Counted from the stretch's first letter, positions 15,436 through 23,615 are shown. The stretch is DNA of 45,892 nucleotides from an uncultured Alphaproteobacteria bacterium (GCA_944392315.1 CALXWH010000011.1:1-45892), one strand, 5' to 3'. Numbers and translations are program-made. The notes: generated by a model not told the origin, from the sequence alone.

Positions 15436-16710
15436 ATGTTTGGTATCGGAAAGAAAAGTCTTTTAGTTTTATTTTCATTGCTCTTTTTTGTTGCTTGTAA
15501 TGCTTACCAAAGCGATGAAGAGACGATTATTACAAATACTGCTGTGAATGGTAGCGCAACGGATAATTTTATCATTCTCCCGCAAGAAAATCCTTATATG
15601 CTGCGTACGACCTTTAGAGCAAATGATCTAGATTTAGAGACACCGTTGCGCTGTAATGTTAATTGGAAAACGCAAGAAATGGTGCAAATTTTGCCTCATA
15701 ATAATGTATCTTTCCGAATTGAACGTAATGATGTTAATGATCCTTTGCCTGATTTTGAAGTGCGTGATTTTACTTTTGACAATATTCCAGCTGAGCAAGC
15801 TTTGCTTAAACTTACACAGGAAGCAAACATCGTTCTTGTTGCAAAAGATGCTCCCTATCCTAATCTCTATGGTAAGGATTTAAATGGTAGTTTTAAAGAG
15901 GTTGTTGAGATGATTGCTCGTTCGGCTGATTTGTTTTATAGATACGATGCGAAAACAAATTCTCTTATTTTAAGCAGACGTGCCAGTTTTACTCTATATG
16001 CTCCGAGTTCAAGAACTTTGTTGTTAGGTTTTCTTGATGTTTTAAGAGGTGCCGGGATTACTGATGTTATTACAAACTGGCGTGATTATACAATCTCTTT
16101 TGAAACTAACTTAGAAACAATGGATAAAATCAACGAGTTGATTACGGACTTTGAAGACAATCCGGCGATGATTATGTATGATGTCAGTGTCTTTAGGGTT
16201 ATTCCTAATGAGCCGTGCGGTGTTGTCTGGAATGATTTGCTCAAAGATTTTAAATTTGGTACTATTGCTACGGCACAAACAGGTGTCATTGGGCGTATGC
16301 TTACGGTTACAAATGATTTATCTATTGAACAACTGCAAAATTTTGTTGGTAAATATGGCAAAGTTGAAAATATTTCAGAAGGGCGTTTTGTTGTTCCGAC
16401 ACGGTGGTTTTCTCGCTTTGATGTAGGACGTTGCGGTAAGTTGGATAATAAAGAATATTCTCTTTCTATACTTGCGCGGGCTTCACTAGAAAAAAATAAT
16501 CGTATCTATTCTGAAGTAACTTTGGATACAACTGAGGGTGAAATTACAAAATTTAAAGTAAGAAATCAATTAGGGGAAAATTTCCTTATTATTGGTTTGC
16601 CTAGTGAAATCTTTGGCCCGGCTTTTCAAGGAACAGAGACTATTGTGTTTATTGTTCCTCGCTTGGTTAGAATGTTGAAAACTGATGAAAAGATAAAAAA
16701 TAGAATCTAG
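15436..16710 (+). CDS. Secretin-like outer-membrane lipoprotein (STN/N-domain type)
   Basis: The 424-residue protein starts with a signal and lipobox (LLFFVAC, Cys at about residue 21). A secretin/TonB short N-terminal-type domain follows (EVRDFTFDNIPAEQALLKL), then N-domain-like segments (LFYRYDAKTNSLILS, DVLRGAGITDVI). A C-terminal strand-rich part ends in ETIVFIVPRLVRM, like the end of secretin cores. It is much shorter than most secretins and recalls PilN/BfpB-type lipoprotein secretins of type IVB pili. I chose ATG 15436 because AAGGGTGA (15420-15427) is its ribosome binding site; upstream in-frame starts at 15394 lie inside the previous gene. A secretin-like part beside VirB6-like genes suggests a hybrid envelope machine, which is an inference. 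Confidence 0.62.
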   Translation: MFGIGKKSLLVLFSLLFFVACNAYQSDEETIITNTAVNGSATDNFIILPQENPYMLRTTFRANDLDLETPLRCNVNWKTQEMVQILPHNNVSFRIERNDVNDPLPDFEVRDFTFDNIPAEQALLKLTQEANIVLVAKDAPYPNLYGKDLNGSFKEVVEMIARSADLFYRYDAKTNSLILSRRASFTLYAPSSRTLLLGFLDVLRGAGITDVITNWRDYTISFETNLETMDKINELITDFEDNPAMIMYDVSVFRVIPNEPCGVVWNDLLKDFKFGTIATAQTGVIGRMLTVTNDLSIEQLQNFVGKYGKVENISEGRFVVPTRWFSRFDVGRCGKLDNKEYSLSILARASLEKNNRIYSEVTLDTTEGEITKFKVRNQLGENFLIIGLPSEIFGPAFQGTETIVFIVPRLVRMLKTDEKIKNRI

Positions 16711-16721
16711 AGTGTAAACTG

Positions 16722-17624
16722 ATGAGTGATGATGATTTAGATAGTTTGATTTCACAAGATCCTAGTGCTTTTCAAAAGCAAAGGGAGAATATTTCTTCGG
16801 CGACTCCTTCGCAACAGAACAGTTTTGCTGTTCCCGGTCACCCGAAACTAAGAAAAATTAAGAGACCTAAAATTAGACCGGCGGTTGATGTTCCTGAAGC
16901 ACCAGCTAAGGTTATGCCCTCATTTCAGAACGAAAATAATGTGTCTTCTGAAACGAAACCAATGGAAAATATACCATCTATCCAAGATGATCGTAATATT
17001 TTGGCAGATACTTCTGCTGATGATTTTTCACTTTCTTCAGCTAATGAAGATGCGTCCGCTGTCGCTAATGATGCAAATGAAGAGGTTGCACCTACAAATG
17101 ATAAACAACAAGGAACAGACCTTATACGCTCTCAAGATGCACAAGCTCTGGCTACAAATGCTTCTAATTCGGATTTGTCTTTTTCACTAGATGACTTATC
17201 TAATGATTTTGATTATGATGAAGAAGATGCCGGCGATGAAGAAATTCTTCAGGAAGATGCCTCTTATGTAAAGAAAAATATTCTGTATATTGCAGCTGGA
17301 ATTTGTTTTTTTGTCGGTTTATTTATTGGAAAGACATTATTCGCAACGCAAACTATTGAAAACCACGGTTTGGAGGGGATTGTTGCTAATCCGGATATTC
17401 CTGCAGGACGCCCTCGTTGCGGGCTGACAGATAAAAGTCAGGCTTGTGTCTTTTATTTGATGAATTGGGAAAAGCAAGAACTTAACGGGCGGGATTTTTA
17501 TAAATTAGCGGCTTATTTTACAGGGCGCGAAGAATATATGATTGAAACTGAAAATTTGAGGTATGCAACGGTTAAGATTAGGCCAGGTGACTTTGCGCAA
17601 CTCAATATCCCTGCGCTTAAATAG
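16722..17624 (+). CDS. Bitopic membrane protein with disordered acidic cytoplasmic region
   Basis: The 300-residue protein has a long disordered N-terminal region (1-185) and one membrane helix (about 187-207, NILYIAAGICFFVGLFIG). A periplasmic domain of about 90 residues follows, with two Cys (RPRCGLTDKSQAC) that could form a disulfide. The cytoplasmic part contains MSDDDLDSLI at the start and FSLDDLSNDF just before the membrane. These resemble the LDDL motifs of the acidic 1036-residue protein upstream. It follows the secretin-like gene by 11 bases, and a strong terminator follows it. It may connect cytoplasmic scaffold proteins to the envelope, which is an inference. The family is not recognised. 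Confidence 0.65.
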   Translation: MSDDDLDSLISQDPSAFQKQRENISSATPSQQNSFAVPGHPKLRKIKRPKIRPAVDVPEAPAKVMPSFQNENNVSSETKPMENIPSIQDDRNILADTSADDFSLSSANEDASAVANDANEEVAPTNDKQQGTDLIRSQDAQALATNASNSDLSFSLDDLSNDFDYDEEDAGDEEILQEDASYVKKNILYIAAGICFFVGLFIGKTLFATQTIENHGLEGIVANPDIPAGRPRCGLTDKSQACVFYLMNWEKQELNGRDFYKLAAYFTGREEYMIETENLRYATVKIRPGDFAQLNIPALK

Positions 17625-17640
17625 TTTTTTAGTGTAATAC

Positions 17641-17680
17641 AATAAAGCCCTGACTTGTTATCTATCAGGGCTTTATTTTT
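17641..17680. terminator. Bidirectional intrinsic terminator
   Basis: A 13-bp perfect inverted repeat (AATAAAGCCCTGA / TCAGGGCTTTATT) has T-runs in both directions. It lies between the convergent bitopic-protein gene and the tatA-like gene. Confidence 0.9.
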
Positions 17681-17686
17681 GTAAAC

Positions 17687-17908
17687 TTATTTTGTTTTAT
17701 TTTCTGTCTCACTAGCGGCTTTTGAAGACTTCTTTTCCTCTTTCTTTTCTTGGTGAGCTGCATGAGCTTTTTCTTTAATTTCTTTAGACGCTTTTTTGCC
17801 GGCTTCAACAATGTGAGGAACTTCTGTTTTAATTTTTTCCATCATATGCGGCAACTTTTCTGCATTATAAATTAAAATTACTACAATTATAACCAAAACC
17901 CATATCAT
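17687..17908 (-). CDS. tatA: TatA/B-like protein with altered hinge
   Basis: The 73-residue protein has one N-terminal membrane helix, a short turn, an amphipathic helix and a Lys/Glu-rich disordered tail, the layout of TatA-family twin-arginine translocase subunits. TatA proteins normally have FG(P) between the helices. Here the turn reads IYNAEKLP, so EKLP matches the conserved (K/E)LP but the FG pair is replaced by YN. It overlaps the nagZ stop by 4 bases (ATGA). In many alphaproteobacteria scpA and scpB lie between nagZ and tatA; they are absent here. The call rests mainly on layout and context. The symbol is tentative and TatB is possible. Confidence 0.6.
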   Translation of the reverse strand: MIWVLVIIVVILIYNAEKLPHMMEKIKTEVPHIVEAGKKASKEIKEKAHAAHQEKKEEKKSSKAASETENKTK

Positions 17909-18972
17909 AAACTTTCTCCTTTCTTGAGCATTTGATGTAACACTTCTGTCGCATCATAAGAATATTTCTCATCAAAACTTTCTTTTAATGCGTTTTCATA
18001 ACGCACCCGAATATCGCTTAAATCAATCTTCTTAGGTTTATTATGAATGACTTTTTCTATTTTGGCAAATCTTATTACCGACTTTTCAGTTAAGAATCGA
18101 TTTGTTTGACATACTTCAAATAAATCTTTTATATTTCCTGAACAGCAGCACACTGCGTCTACTCCCGCATTTAGGCTTGCCTCAACTTTTTCTCTGATAC
18201 TTCCTTTTAGGGCGTGCATATCTATGGCATCACTTAATAGAAAATTATCAAAATTCAGATATCCGCGGATAACTTCTTTGATTATCTTTTTTGACTGCGT
18301 TGCCGGATTTGCGGCATCTATTTCTTTTAAGAGGATATGCGAGGTCATCCCCAAAGGGAATTCTTTGAAACTTTTGATATATTCAATTTCTTTATACAAT
18401 TCTTCTTTTGATAAAGGACATTCCGGTAACTGTAGATGCGGATCATTTAGAGAGTTAAAATGCCCCGGTATATGTTTTATGCATGGACATATTCCCATTG
18501 AAACATAGGCCGAAGCCATATTCATTCCACGCTCTACTATGCTTTCTCTTTTTTCGCTAAAACATCTACTTTCAAGCACCTTATTCTGCGGGATTGTTTT
18601 CCTATCTATTACCGGCGCATAATTTATATTTATACCAAATTTTTTTATATCTGATGCAATTAAATATGCGTGATAAGTGCTAAATTGTTTATCTACTTTG
18701 CCTAGAGCTTCTTCTGAGGCATATTTGTTTGGTATGATTGAAGATAGTCTTGAAACTCTTCCCCCTTCTTCATCCACCGCTATTAGAGCATTTTCTCGCC
18801 CAATCGCATTTTTTATCTCTTCAATTAAGTTTTTTAATTGTGTTTCCGACTGTATGTTGCGCGCGAATAAACTTACACCCAGCGGATTATACTCTGAGAA
18901 TAGCTTTTTTTCTTCATCTGTCAGTATTGTTCCACTGCAGGATAGGACGGCTGCAAGTATCGGTTTTGTCAT
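17905..18972 (-). CDS. nagZ: Beta-N-acetylhexosaminidase NagZ (GH3)
   Basis: The 355-residue cytoplasmic enzyme removes N-acetylglucosamine from anhydro-muropeptides during peptidoglycan recycling. Visible family motifs are VDEEGGRVSRL (66-76) and KHIPGH (166-171), followed by NDPH with the Asp177/His179 general acid pair (NagZ usual: D-S-H). SDAIDM has nucleophile Asp248. Length is normal for NagZ. The variants (IPGHFNS for FPGHG, D-P-H for D-S-H) are conservative. It begins 4 bases after the SPOR-protein gene, so it is the middle gene of a SPOR-nagZ-tatA operon. Confidence 0.93.
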   Translation of the reverse strand: MTKPILAAVLSCSGTILTDEEKKLFSEYNPLGVSLFARNIQSETQLKNLIEEIKNAIGRENALIAVDEEGGRVSRLSSIIPNKYASEEALGKVDKQFSTYHAYLIASDIKKFGININYAPVIDRKTIPQNKVLESRCFSEKRESIVERGMNMASAYVSMGICPCIKHIPGHFNSLNDPHLQLPECPLSKEELYKEIEYIKSFKEFPLGMTSHILLKEIDAANPATQSKKIIKEVIRGYLNFDNFLLSDAIDMHALKGSIREKVEASLNAGVDAVCCCSGNIKDLFEVCQTNRFLTEKSVIRFAKIEKVIHNKPKKIDLSDIRVRYENALKESFDEKYSYDATEVLHQMLKKGESL

Positions 18973-18976
18973 GGTT

Positions 18977-19903
18977 TTAATTCTGCTTTATGATGCTACT
19001 AATCTGTTTCTTTTTCAAAAGATTGCTCAATTCAACTGCCTCTTCACGCGTCTTAAATGAGCCAACCTTTAATCTATATAGCACAGAGCCCTGTGCAGTT
19101 TTTATTTCTTCTATTTCATAGGGGTACTTTTTTATGAAATCATGTCTTGAAGACAAATTATTCCATAAAGATTGAACAGCTTTACGACTGGATGATGCAA
19201 TGATTTGCGTGTACCATGTTCCTTTGGCAAAATTATTTTGATTTTGCTTAGGTGTTTCTTTTACAGTTTCCTTTGGAGCTTCTTCGCTTTTAGTGACCTT
19301 CTGAGCCTGCGCATTAATTGTCTTTTGTAATTTAACTTTGATGTCATCTATTTTTTCAGGAATTACGATTTTTTCTTTGCTATTCGTTTTAATCCCAGAT
19401 AACTCTGTTGAAGCCAGTTTGATATTATTTGAGGTATCTTCTGTCTCTGTGTTTAGACTATCATCAGCGTCTATGCTTTCCACTAAATTTTGCATTTCTT
19501 CAGAGGAGGAAATTGTTTTACTGATATCAATTTTCGGCATATCCGGTGCCGGACGAATATTTACCTTTTCTTCTGCTTTTGGGGTATTATCAACGATATG
19601 ATATATTTCTCTGTCTTGATTGTCTATTTCCATCCCTCCCGGATCATTCGGCAAGACTTTGGCTACGGTTATTGGGCGTCTGATAACAGGAATTTCACGT
19701 TCTTTTGTTGTACTATCTGCTGGGCTTAAAAATAACCACCCAACGACTCCGCCAACAACAATTCCTGCCAACATACCTATAAAACCATTTTTAGCATGTC
19801 GCAGCTCTTCTTGTCTGTCTTCTATACTTTGAATGTTTTGGTCTGCTACTCTTTGATGAAAATCGTTTGTTTCGTTATCAGAATTTGTAAAACCTTGTAA
19901 CAT
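18977..19903 (-). CDS. SPOR-domain membrane protein
   Basis: The 308-residue bitopic protein has a cytoplasmic N-terminus (1-39), a Gly-rich membrane helix (about 40-60, GFIGMLAGIVVGGVVGWLF) and a long disordered periplasmic linker. A C-terminal SPOR domain (about 230-308) begins GTWYTQIIASSS and ends with the YRLKVGSFKTREEA pattern. SPOR domains bind denuded glycan strands of septal peptidoglycan. In alphaproteobacteria a SPOR protein commonly lies just upstream of nagZ, as here. A divergent gap of 110 bases separates it from xthA. Confidence 0.88.
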   Translation of the reverse strand: MLQGFTNSDNETNDFHQRVADQNIQSIEDRQEELRHAKNGFIGMLAGIVVGGVVGWLFLSPADSTTKEREIPVIRRPITVAKVLPNDPGGMEIDNQDREIYHIVDNTPKAEEKVNIRPAPDMPKIDISKTISSSEEMQNLVESIDADDSLNTETEDTSNNIKLASTELSGIKTNSKEKIVIPEKIDDIKVKLQKTINAQAQKVTKSEEAPKETVKETPKQNQNNFAKGTWYTQIIASSSRKAVQSLWNNLSSRHDFIKKYPYEIEEIKTAQGSVLYRLKVGSFKTREEAVELSNLLKKKQISSIIKQN

Positions 19904-20013
19904 ATATTTTTCCTCTGCTTATCATATTTACTGTAAGTATATTCTCAAATTTGTTTACAATCATTTAATACAATATCCGTTATCTTCATTAAAAAGTTTA
20001 TTTAGAGGTGAAA

Positions 20014-20808
20014 ATGAAAATTGCAACATATAACATCAATTCTATTAAGGCTAGATGCGGTAATCTTTGTCAGTGGTTGAATGAAACTAAGCCCGACATT
20101 GTTTTTCTGCAAGAAATTAAATGCGAAACGGAAAACTTTCTTTATTTTGAATGTGAAAGCATGGGATATAAAGTTGCTGTCTTGGGTCAGAAAAGTTACA
20201 ATGGCGTGGCTATTTTATCTAAATTTGATTTTCAGGTTACTTCTAAAAATTTACCTAACTTTCAAGAGGATGCTTCGGCGCGGTATATTGAAATTTTGGT
20301 ATCTCATCCTAAAACTCCTTTTTATGCTGCATCCATCTATGCACCAAACGGTTGCGCTCCAACAAAAGATGCGGAAATTGCTAAATTTTCTGCCAAAATT
20401 ACTTGGTTTGAAAAACTTTATCAGCACTGTCAAGATTTAATGACCAGTGGGCTTCCTGTTATTTTGGGCGGTGATTTTAATGTGATGATGGAAGCGATTG
20501 ATGTATTTGATGAGGCGCGTTTTGCGGGTAGCCCTCTTTATCGTGTTGAAGTTCAAAACAAACTTAAAGCTCTTTCTTTTTTGGGATATCATGACGCATT
20601 CCGACTTCTTTATCCTCGTCAGGAAGGATATACGTTTTGGGATTACTCTGCTAACTCTTTTGTAACTAATTCTGGTTTAAGAATAGATTATATTTTTGTG
20701 ACGGCTTACTTTGCAGAACGTTTGAAGGATTGTTTTGTTGATAAATCATTACGTCGTATGAATAAACCTTCTGACCATACTGCTTTGGTTGCTGATTTTG
20801 AGATGTAG
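20014..20808 (+). CDS. xthA: Exodeoxyribonuclease III / AP endonuclease
   Basis: This 264-residue cytoplasmic DNA-repair enzyme acts in base excision repair. The active site is complete for the ExoIII family: TYNINSIKAR at the start, metal-binding Glu in FLQEIK, YAPNG, GGDFNV (Asp/Asn), LRIDYIFVT, and the C-terminal SDHTALVADF with the catalytic His. I chose ATG 20014 because GAGG at 20005-20008 serves it; the GTG at 20008 overlaps that site. It lies 3 bases before the S41 peptidase gene and is probably cotranscribed with it. Confidence 0.93.
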   Translation: MKIATYNINSIKARCGNLCQWLNETKPDIVFLQEIKCETENFLYFECESMGYKVAVLGQKSYNGVAILSKFDFQVTSKNLPNFQEDASARYIEILVSHPKTPFYAASIYAPNGCAPTKDAEIAKFSAKITWFEKLYQHCQDLMTSGLPVILGGDFNVMMEAIDVFDEARFAGSPLYRVEVQNKLKALSFLGYHDAFRLLYPRQEGYTFWDYSANSFVTNSGLRIDYIFVTAYFAERLKDCFVDKSLRRMNKPSDHTALVADFEM

Positions 20809-20811
20809 TTT

Positions 20812-21846
20812 ATGATTAAAAAATTTTGGAATATTTTAATTGTTTTTTATTTGCTTGCTCATCCGGCTTATGCTTATGAGTTTACCAAAGTTTCTGAATT
20901 TTTTAATGTTGTACAAAATGATTATATAGAATCTCCTGATTTGCAAAAAACTTCTTTAATCGGTTTGGAGGCTCTTTCTCAAATAGATAGTTCGTTTCAC
21001 CTTTATCATAGCGATACAAAAGCTTTTTTATACTATCAAAAGAATCTTATGGCGACTTTAGATTTGCCGACAGATAAGAAAGATGCTGTAGCTTGGGGAA
21101 AATTTACAAATGATGTTCTCAATCAGTGCCTAACTATTTCGCCTAATCTAGCAACACATTCAGTAGCGTTAGAATCTCAGATTTTGGAGCTCATGACTCG
21201 TAGTCTTGATGATTTTTCTCGTGTTGATAAACTACCTTCTGCTCATATTGTTTCCCAATATGATGTGAAAAATGATATTGTTTACATTAAACCGACTTTA
21301 TTTTTCTCTGGTATTTCCGATGATATTAAAAATCTTATTTCTTCCTACGCTGATTTAGATGGGATAATTCTGGATTTGCGTGGATGTAAAGGTGGTAATT
21401 TTAATGAAGCGCTCAAAACTGCTGATTTATTTTTAGACGGAGCCCTTATCGCATATAGTGCTGATAATAAACATATCAAAAAATTTTATAATGCCACGCC
21501 GGGAGATATTCTCAACGGGAAACCCATCGCTATTTTGACAGATTCCTATACAGCTTCTGCTGCAGAGTTAGTTACTGCGGCGCTTAGTGAACAGAGCCGA
21601 GCGACCATTATCGGTACCAAGACTTATGGCAAAAACAGTATTCAGGATTTGTACCAATTTAATGATCAGATTTTATTTTTAACGAGTGGCTATTTTTATA
21701 CCCCTTCAGGAAAATCTATTCACCAGGTCGGATTGATGCCGCAAATATGTACTGGTGTTGATAATAGCTGTCTTTTGCCTGATACTAAAGATAGTTTGAA
21801 AGATATTAAAATCGCTACAAAGTTAATAAAAAAGAATTTCAGTTAA
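20812..21846 (+). CDS. S41-family (C-terminal processing) serine peptidase, no visible PDZ
   Basis: The 344-residue secreted protease has a signal peptide (ending ...HPAYA) and a helical N-terminal part. The S41 core contains DLRGCKGG (188-195; usual DLRNNPGG), catalytic Ser249 in TASAAE and the Lys274 general base in TYGKNS. CtpA/Prc enzymes normally have a PDZ domain between the N-terminal helices and the core; I cannot see one in the roughly 15 residues available before VKNDIVYIKP. The protein is therefore shorter than usual. It probably acts in the periplasm on envelope proteins. It follows xthA by 3 bases. Confidence 0.85.
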   Translation: MIKKFWNILIVFYLLAHPAYAYEFTKVSEFFNVVQNDYIESPDLQKTSLIGLEALSQIDSSFHLYHSDTKAFLYYQKNLMATLDLPTDKKDAVAWGKFTNDVLNQCLTISPNLATHSVALESQILELMTRSLDDFSRVDKLPSAHIVSQYDVKNDIVYIKPTLFFSGISDDIKNLISSYADLDGIILDLRGCKGGNFNEALKTADLFLDGALIAYSADNKHIKKFYNATPGDILNGKPIAILTDSYTASAAELVTAALSEQSRATIIGTKTYGKNSIQDLYQFNDQILFLTSGYFYTPSGKSIHQVGLMPQICTGVDNSCLLPDTKDSLKDIKIATKLIKKNFS

Positions 21847-21854
21847 AATTATTG

Positions 21855-21882
21855 TTGACATTAGCAATTATAATTGTATATT
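21855..21882 (+). promoter_or_regulatory. Sigma70 promoter of rpmG
   Basis: Perfect TTGACA (21855-21860) and TATATT (21877-21882) are separated by 16 bases, about 47 bases before the rpmG start. Confidence 0.7.
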
Positions 21883-21928
21883 GCTCGTAAAGTTTTTTGT
21901 GTTTAACCTTAATGATAAGAGTAAAATA

Positions 21929-22096
21929 ATGGCAAAAGCAGTAAAAGTTAAAGTAAAATTAGAGAGTAGTGCTGGTACAGGTACATTTTATCTTGCTGAA
22001 AAGAATCCGAGAACTCATCCTGAGAAATTGGTTATGAAAAAGTATGATAAAAAATCTAAGAAGCATGAAGAATTTGTTGAAAAGAAATTAAAGTAA
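21929..22096 (+). CDS. rpmG: 50S ribosomal protein L33
   Basis: The 55-residue basic protein begins MAKAVKVKVKLESSAGTG and continues with FYLAEKNPRTHPEKL and KKYDKK, the standard bacterial L33 pattern of the cysteine-free type. An in-frame upstream ATG at 21881 would add 16 residues foreign to L33 and start inside the promoter, so I reject it. A sigma70 promoter precedes the gene and a strong terminator follows. Confidence 0.95.
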   Translation: MAKAVKVKVKLESSAGTGTFYLAEKNPRTHPEKLVMKKYDKKSKKHEEFVEKKLK

Positions 22097-22113
22097 TTTC
22101 AATTCGTGTATTA

Positions 22114-22143
22114 AAAAAGCGCCTTTTCAGGCGCTTTCTTTTT
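22114..22143 (+). terminator. Intrinsic terminator after rpmG
   Basis: AAAGCGCC / GGCGCTTT stem with a TTTTCA loop, followed by TCTTTTT. It lies between convergent rpmG and xerC and also has A residues on the other side, so it may serve xerC too. Confidence 0.88.
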
Positions 22144-22146
22144 GCT

Positions 22147-23049
22147 TTAGTCCGGAAAGGCTTTTTTGTATTCTTTTTGAATTTTTCCTAAAGTTACATC
22201 TGTGTATCGTTGCGTTGAACTTAATGAAGCATGTCCTAATAATTCTTGAATAGAGCGCAAATCTGACCCTTGTGCCAATAAATGTGTTGCAAATGAGTGA
22301 CGCAGGGCATGTGGCGTAATATTATCGGGAAGATTTAATTTTTCTCTGATTTTTTGAAGTTTTCGCTGAATAATTCTAGGGCTTACCCTCTCTCCTTTTG
22401 CACCTAAAAATAAAGCGTCTCCTTCTTTTAAGTTATATGGGCAGCATTTTTTGTACGCTTCTATTCTTTCTATAACTATCGGTAATATCGGCACATATCT
22501 ATCTTTGTTGCCTTTTCCGTGTATTTTTACAAACTCCGAGTGATTTATATCTTCAACATTTAAGCCTAGAGCCTCGGATATACGCAAACCACATCCATAC
22601 AATAACGTTAAAATAGCTCTATCTCTCGTTCCTATCCAGGGTTCACTGCAATCTTTTACGGCTTCATCTATTACATCAAACATGGTATTCACATCTAAGG
22701 ATCGTGGCAATACTTTGGGTAATTTTGGTGTTGATATTTGGAAAATGGCTGTATTTCTCATGATACCATTATCGTCTAACCATTTGAAAAAGTTGCGTAC
22801 TGAAGATTCTTCTCTGGCTATGGATGGGCGGCTTATGCCTCTTTTCGCACGTAGACTGAAAAAATTTCTAAACCCTCTAATATCTATCTTCTTCAAATCG
22901 TTCAGGGAGACTTTTTCTTTTGCTAAATATTCTAAAAAGATTTCTACATCGCTTACATAACTTTGTATTGTGTGGGGAGAATAGTTTCTTTGAGTTTGGA
23001 GCCAATCTATCCATCTTTGCATCTGTTTTTTGAGCTCTCTATCTAACAT
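22147..23049 (-). CDS. xerC: Site-specific tyrosine recombinase XerC/XerD
   Basis: The 300-residue recombinase resolves chromosome dimers at dif during division. An N-terminal SAM-like core-binding domain (about 5-95) is followed by the catalytic domain. All six catalytic residues are present: Arg156 (GLRISE), Lys179 (GKGNKDR), His247 and Arg250 (HALRH), His273 (LGHAS) and Tyr282 (TQRYTDV). Length is typical. I favour XerC over XerD from the general pattern, without certainty. No integron or phage genes are nearby, so a housekeeping role is likely. Confidence 0.85.
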   Translation of the reverse strand: MLDRELKKQMQRWIDWLQTQRNYSPHTIQSYVSDVEIFLEYLAKEKVSLNDLKKIDIRGFRNFFSLRAKRGISRPSIAREESSVRNFFKWLDDNGIMRNTAIFQISTPKLPKVLPRSLDVNTMFDVIDEAVKDCSEPWIGTRDRAILTLLYGCGLRISEALGLNVEDINHSEFVKIHGKGNKDRYVPILPIVIERIEAYKKCCPYNLKEGDALFLGAKGERVSPRIIQRKLQKIREKLNLPDNITPHALRHSFATHLLAQGSDLRSIQELLGHASLSSTQRYTDVTLGKIQKEYKKAFPD

Positions 23050-23061
23050 AACTACCTCCCT

Positions 23062-23104
23062 ATCAAAAACCTCTTAATGTTTTGGTTTTAACATTAAGAG
23101 GTTA
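23062..23104 (-). terminator. Intrinsic terminator after the ferritin-like gene
   Basis: A 14-bp perfect stem (AACCTCTTAATGTT / AACATTAAGAGGTT) is followed on the minus strand by a T-rich tail. It sits between the end of the ferritin-like gene and the start of xerC, which gives xerC a separate transcription unit. Confidence 0.85.
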
Positions 23105-23129
23105 ATAATAGGTTATAGAGCTTGATGAC

Positions 23130-23615
23130 TTAATAGTATTTAAAATCGGTCAGAAAATCTTCCATTTCCTGTTCATGTTCTATTTCTTCTTTTAATATTT
23201 TCTCTGATATTCGGTATGTTTCTATATCTTTATCTCGGCATTTATCACATATTTGCTGATACCGGCCTATCGCGCATCGCTCTCCGGTCAGATTTTGTGA
23301 TACTAAGATTTCTGTATTACCGTCTGTCGGAGCTTCATATTTGCATTGGGCAGTTTCTTTCCATTCGGATGGATCAAGCAGAGGTGTTCCTCCTAATTGA
23401 ATAATTCGTTCTGCCAACCAATCGGCATGTTTTAATTCTTCTTCACCGTGTTCTTTTAGCTCTTTAGCAATTTTAGGGCGTTCTATCCCTTTAGCTACCT
23501 TTGATCCTAGCCAATATTGATAGTATGCAAGCCACTCCTCAGCAAACGCAATATTCAGCATTTTTATGACTTCTTCTTTTTCCAGTTTACATATTCTCTG
23601 TGCGACTTCTCCCAT
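23130..23615 (-). CDS. Ferritin-like di-iron protein (Dps-like/bacterioferritin-like)
   Basis: The 161-residue four-helix protein has the ferritin di-iron ligands: Glu near 26-27 (AEEWLAYYQYW), ExxH at 60-63 (ELKH) and ExxH at 144-147 (EIEH). Four extra cysteines are present (91, 114, 123, 126), with CDKC in the third-helix region. Dps-like (DPSL) proteins of archaea and Bacteroides also combine a bacterioferritin-type centre with a Cys pair, so that class fits best. The expected role is iron storage and peroxide protection. A strong AAAGGAG precedes the ATG. Its upstream region is shared divergently with rpe and contains an 8-bp inverted repeat. Confidence 0.8.
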   Translation of the reverse strand: MGEVAQRICKLEKEEVIKMLNIAFAEEWLAYYQYWLGSKVAKGIERPKIAKELKEHGEEELKHADWLAERIIQLGGTPLLDPSEWKETAQCKYEAPTDGNTEILVSQNLTGERCAIGRYQQICDKCRDKDIETYRISEKILKEEIEHEQEMEDFLTDFKYY

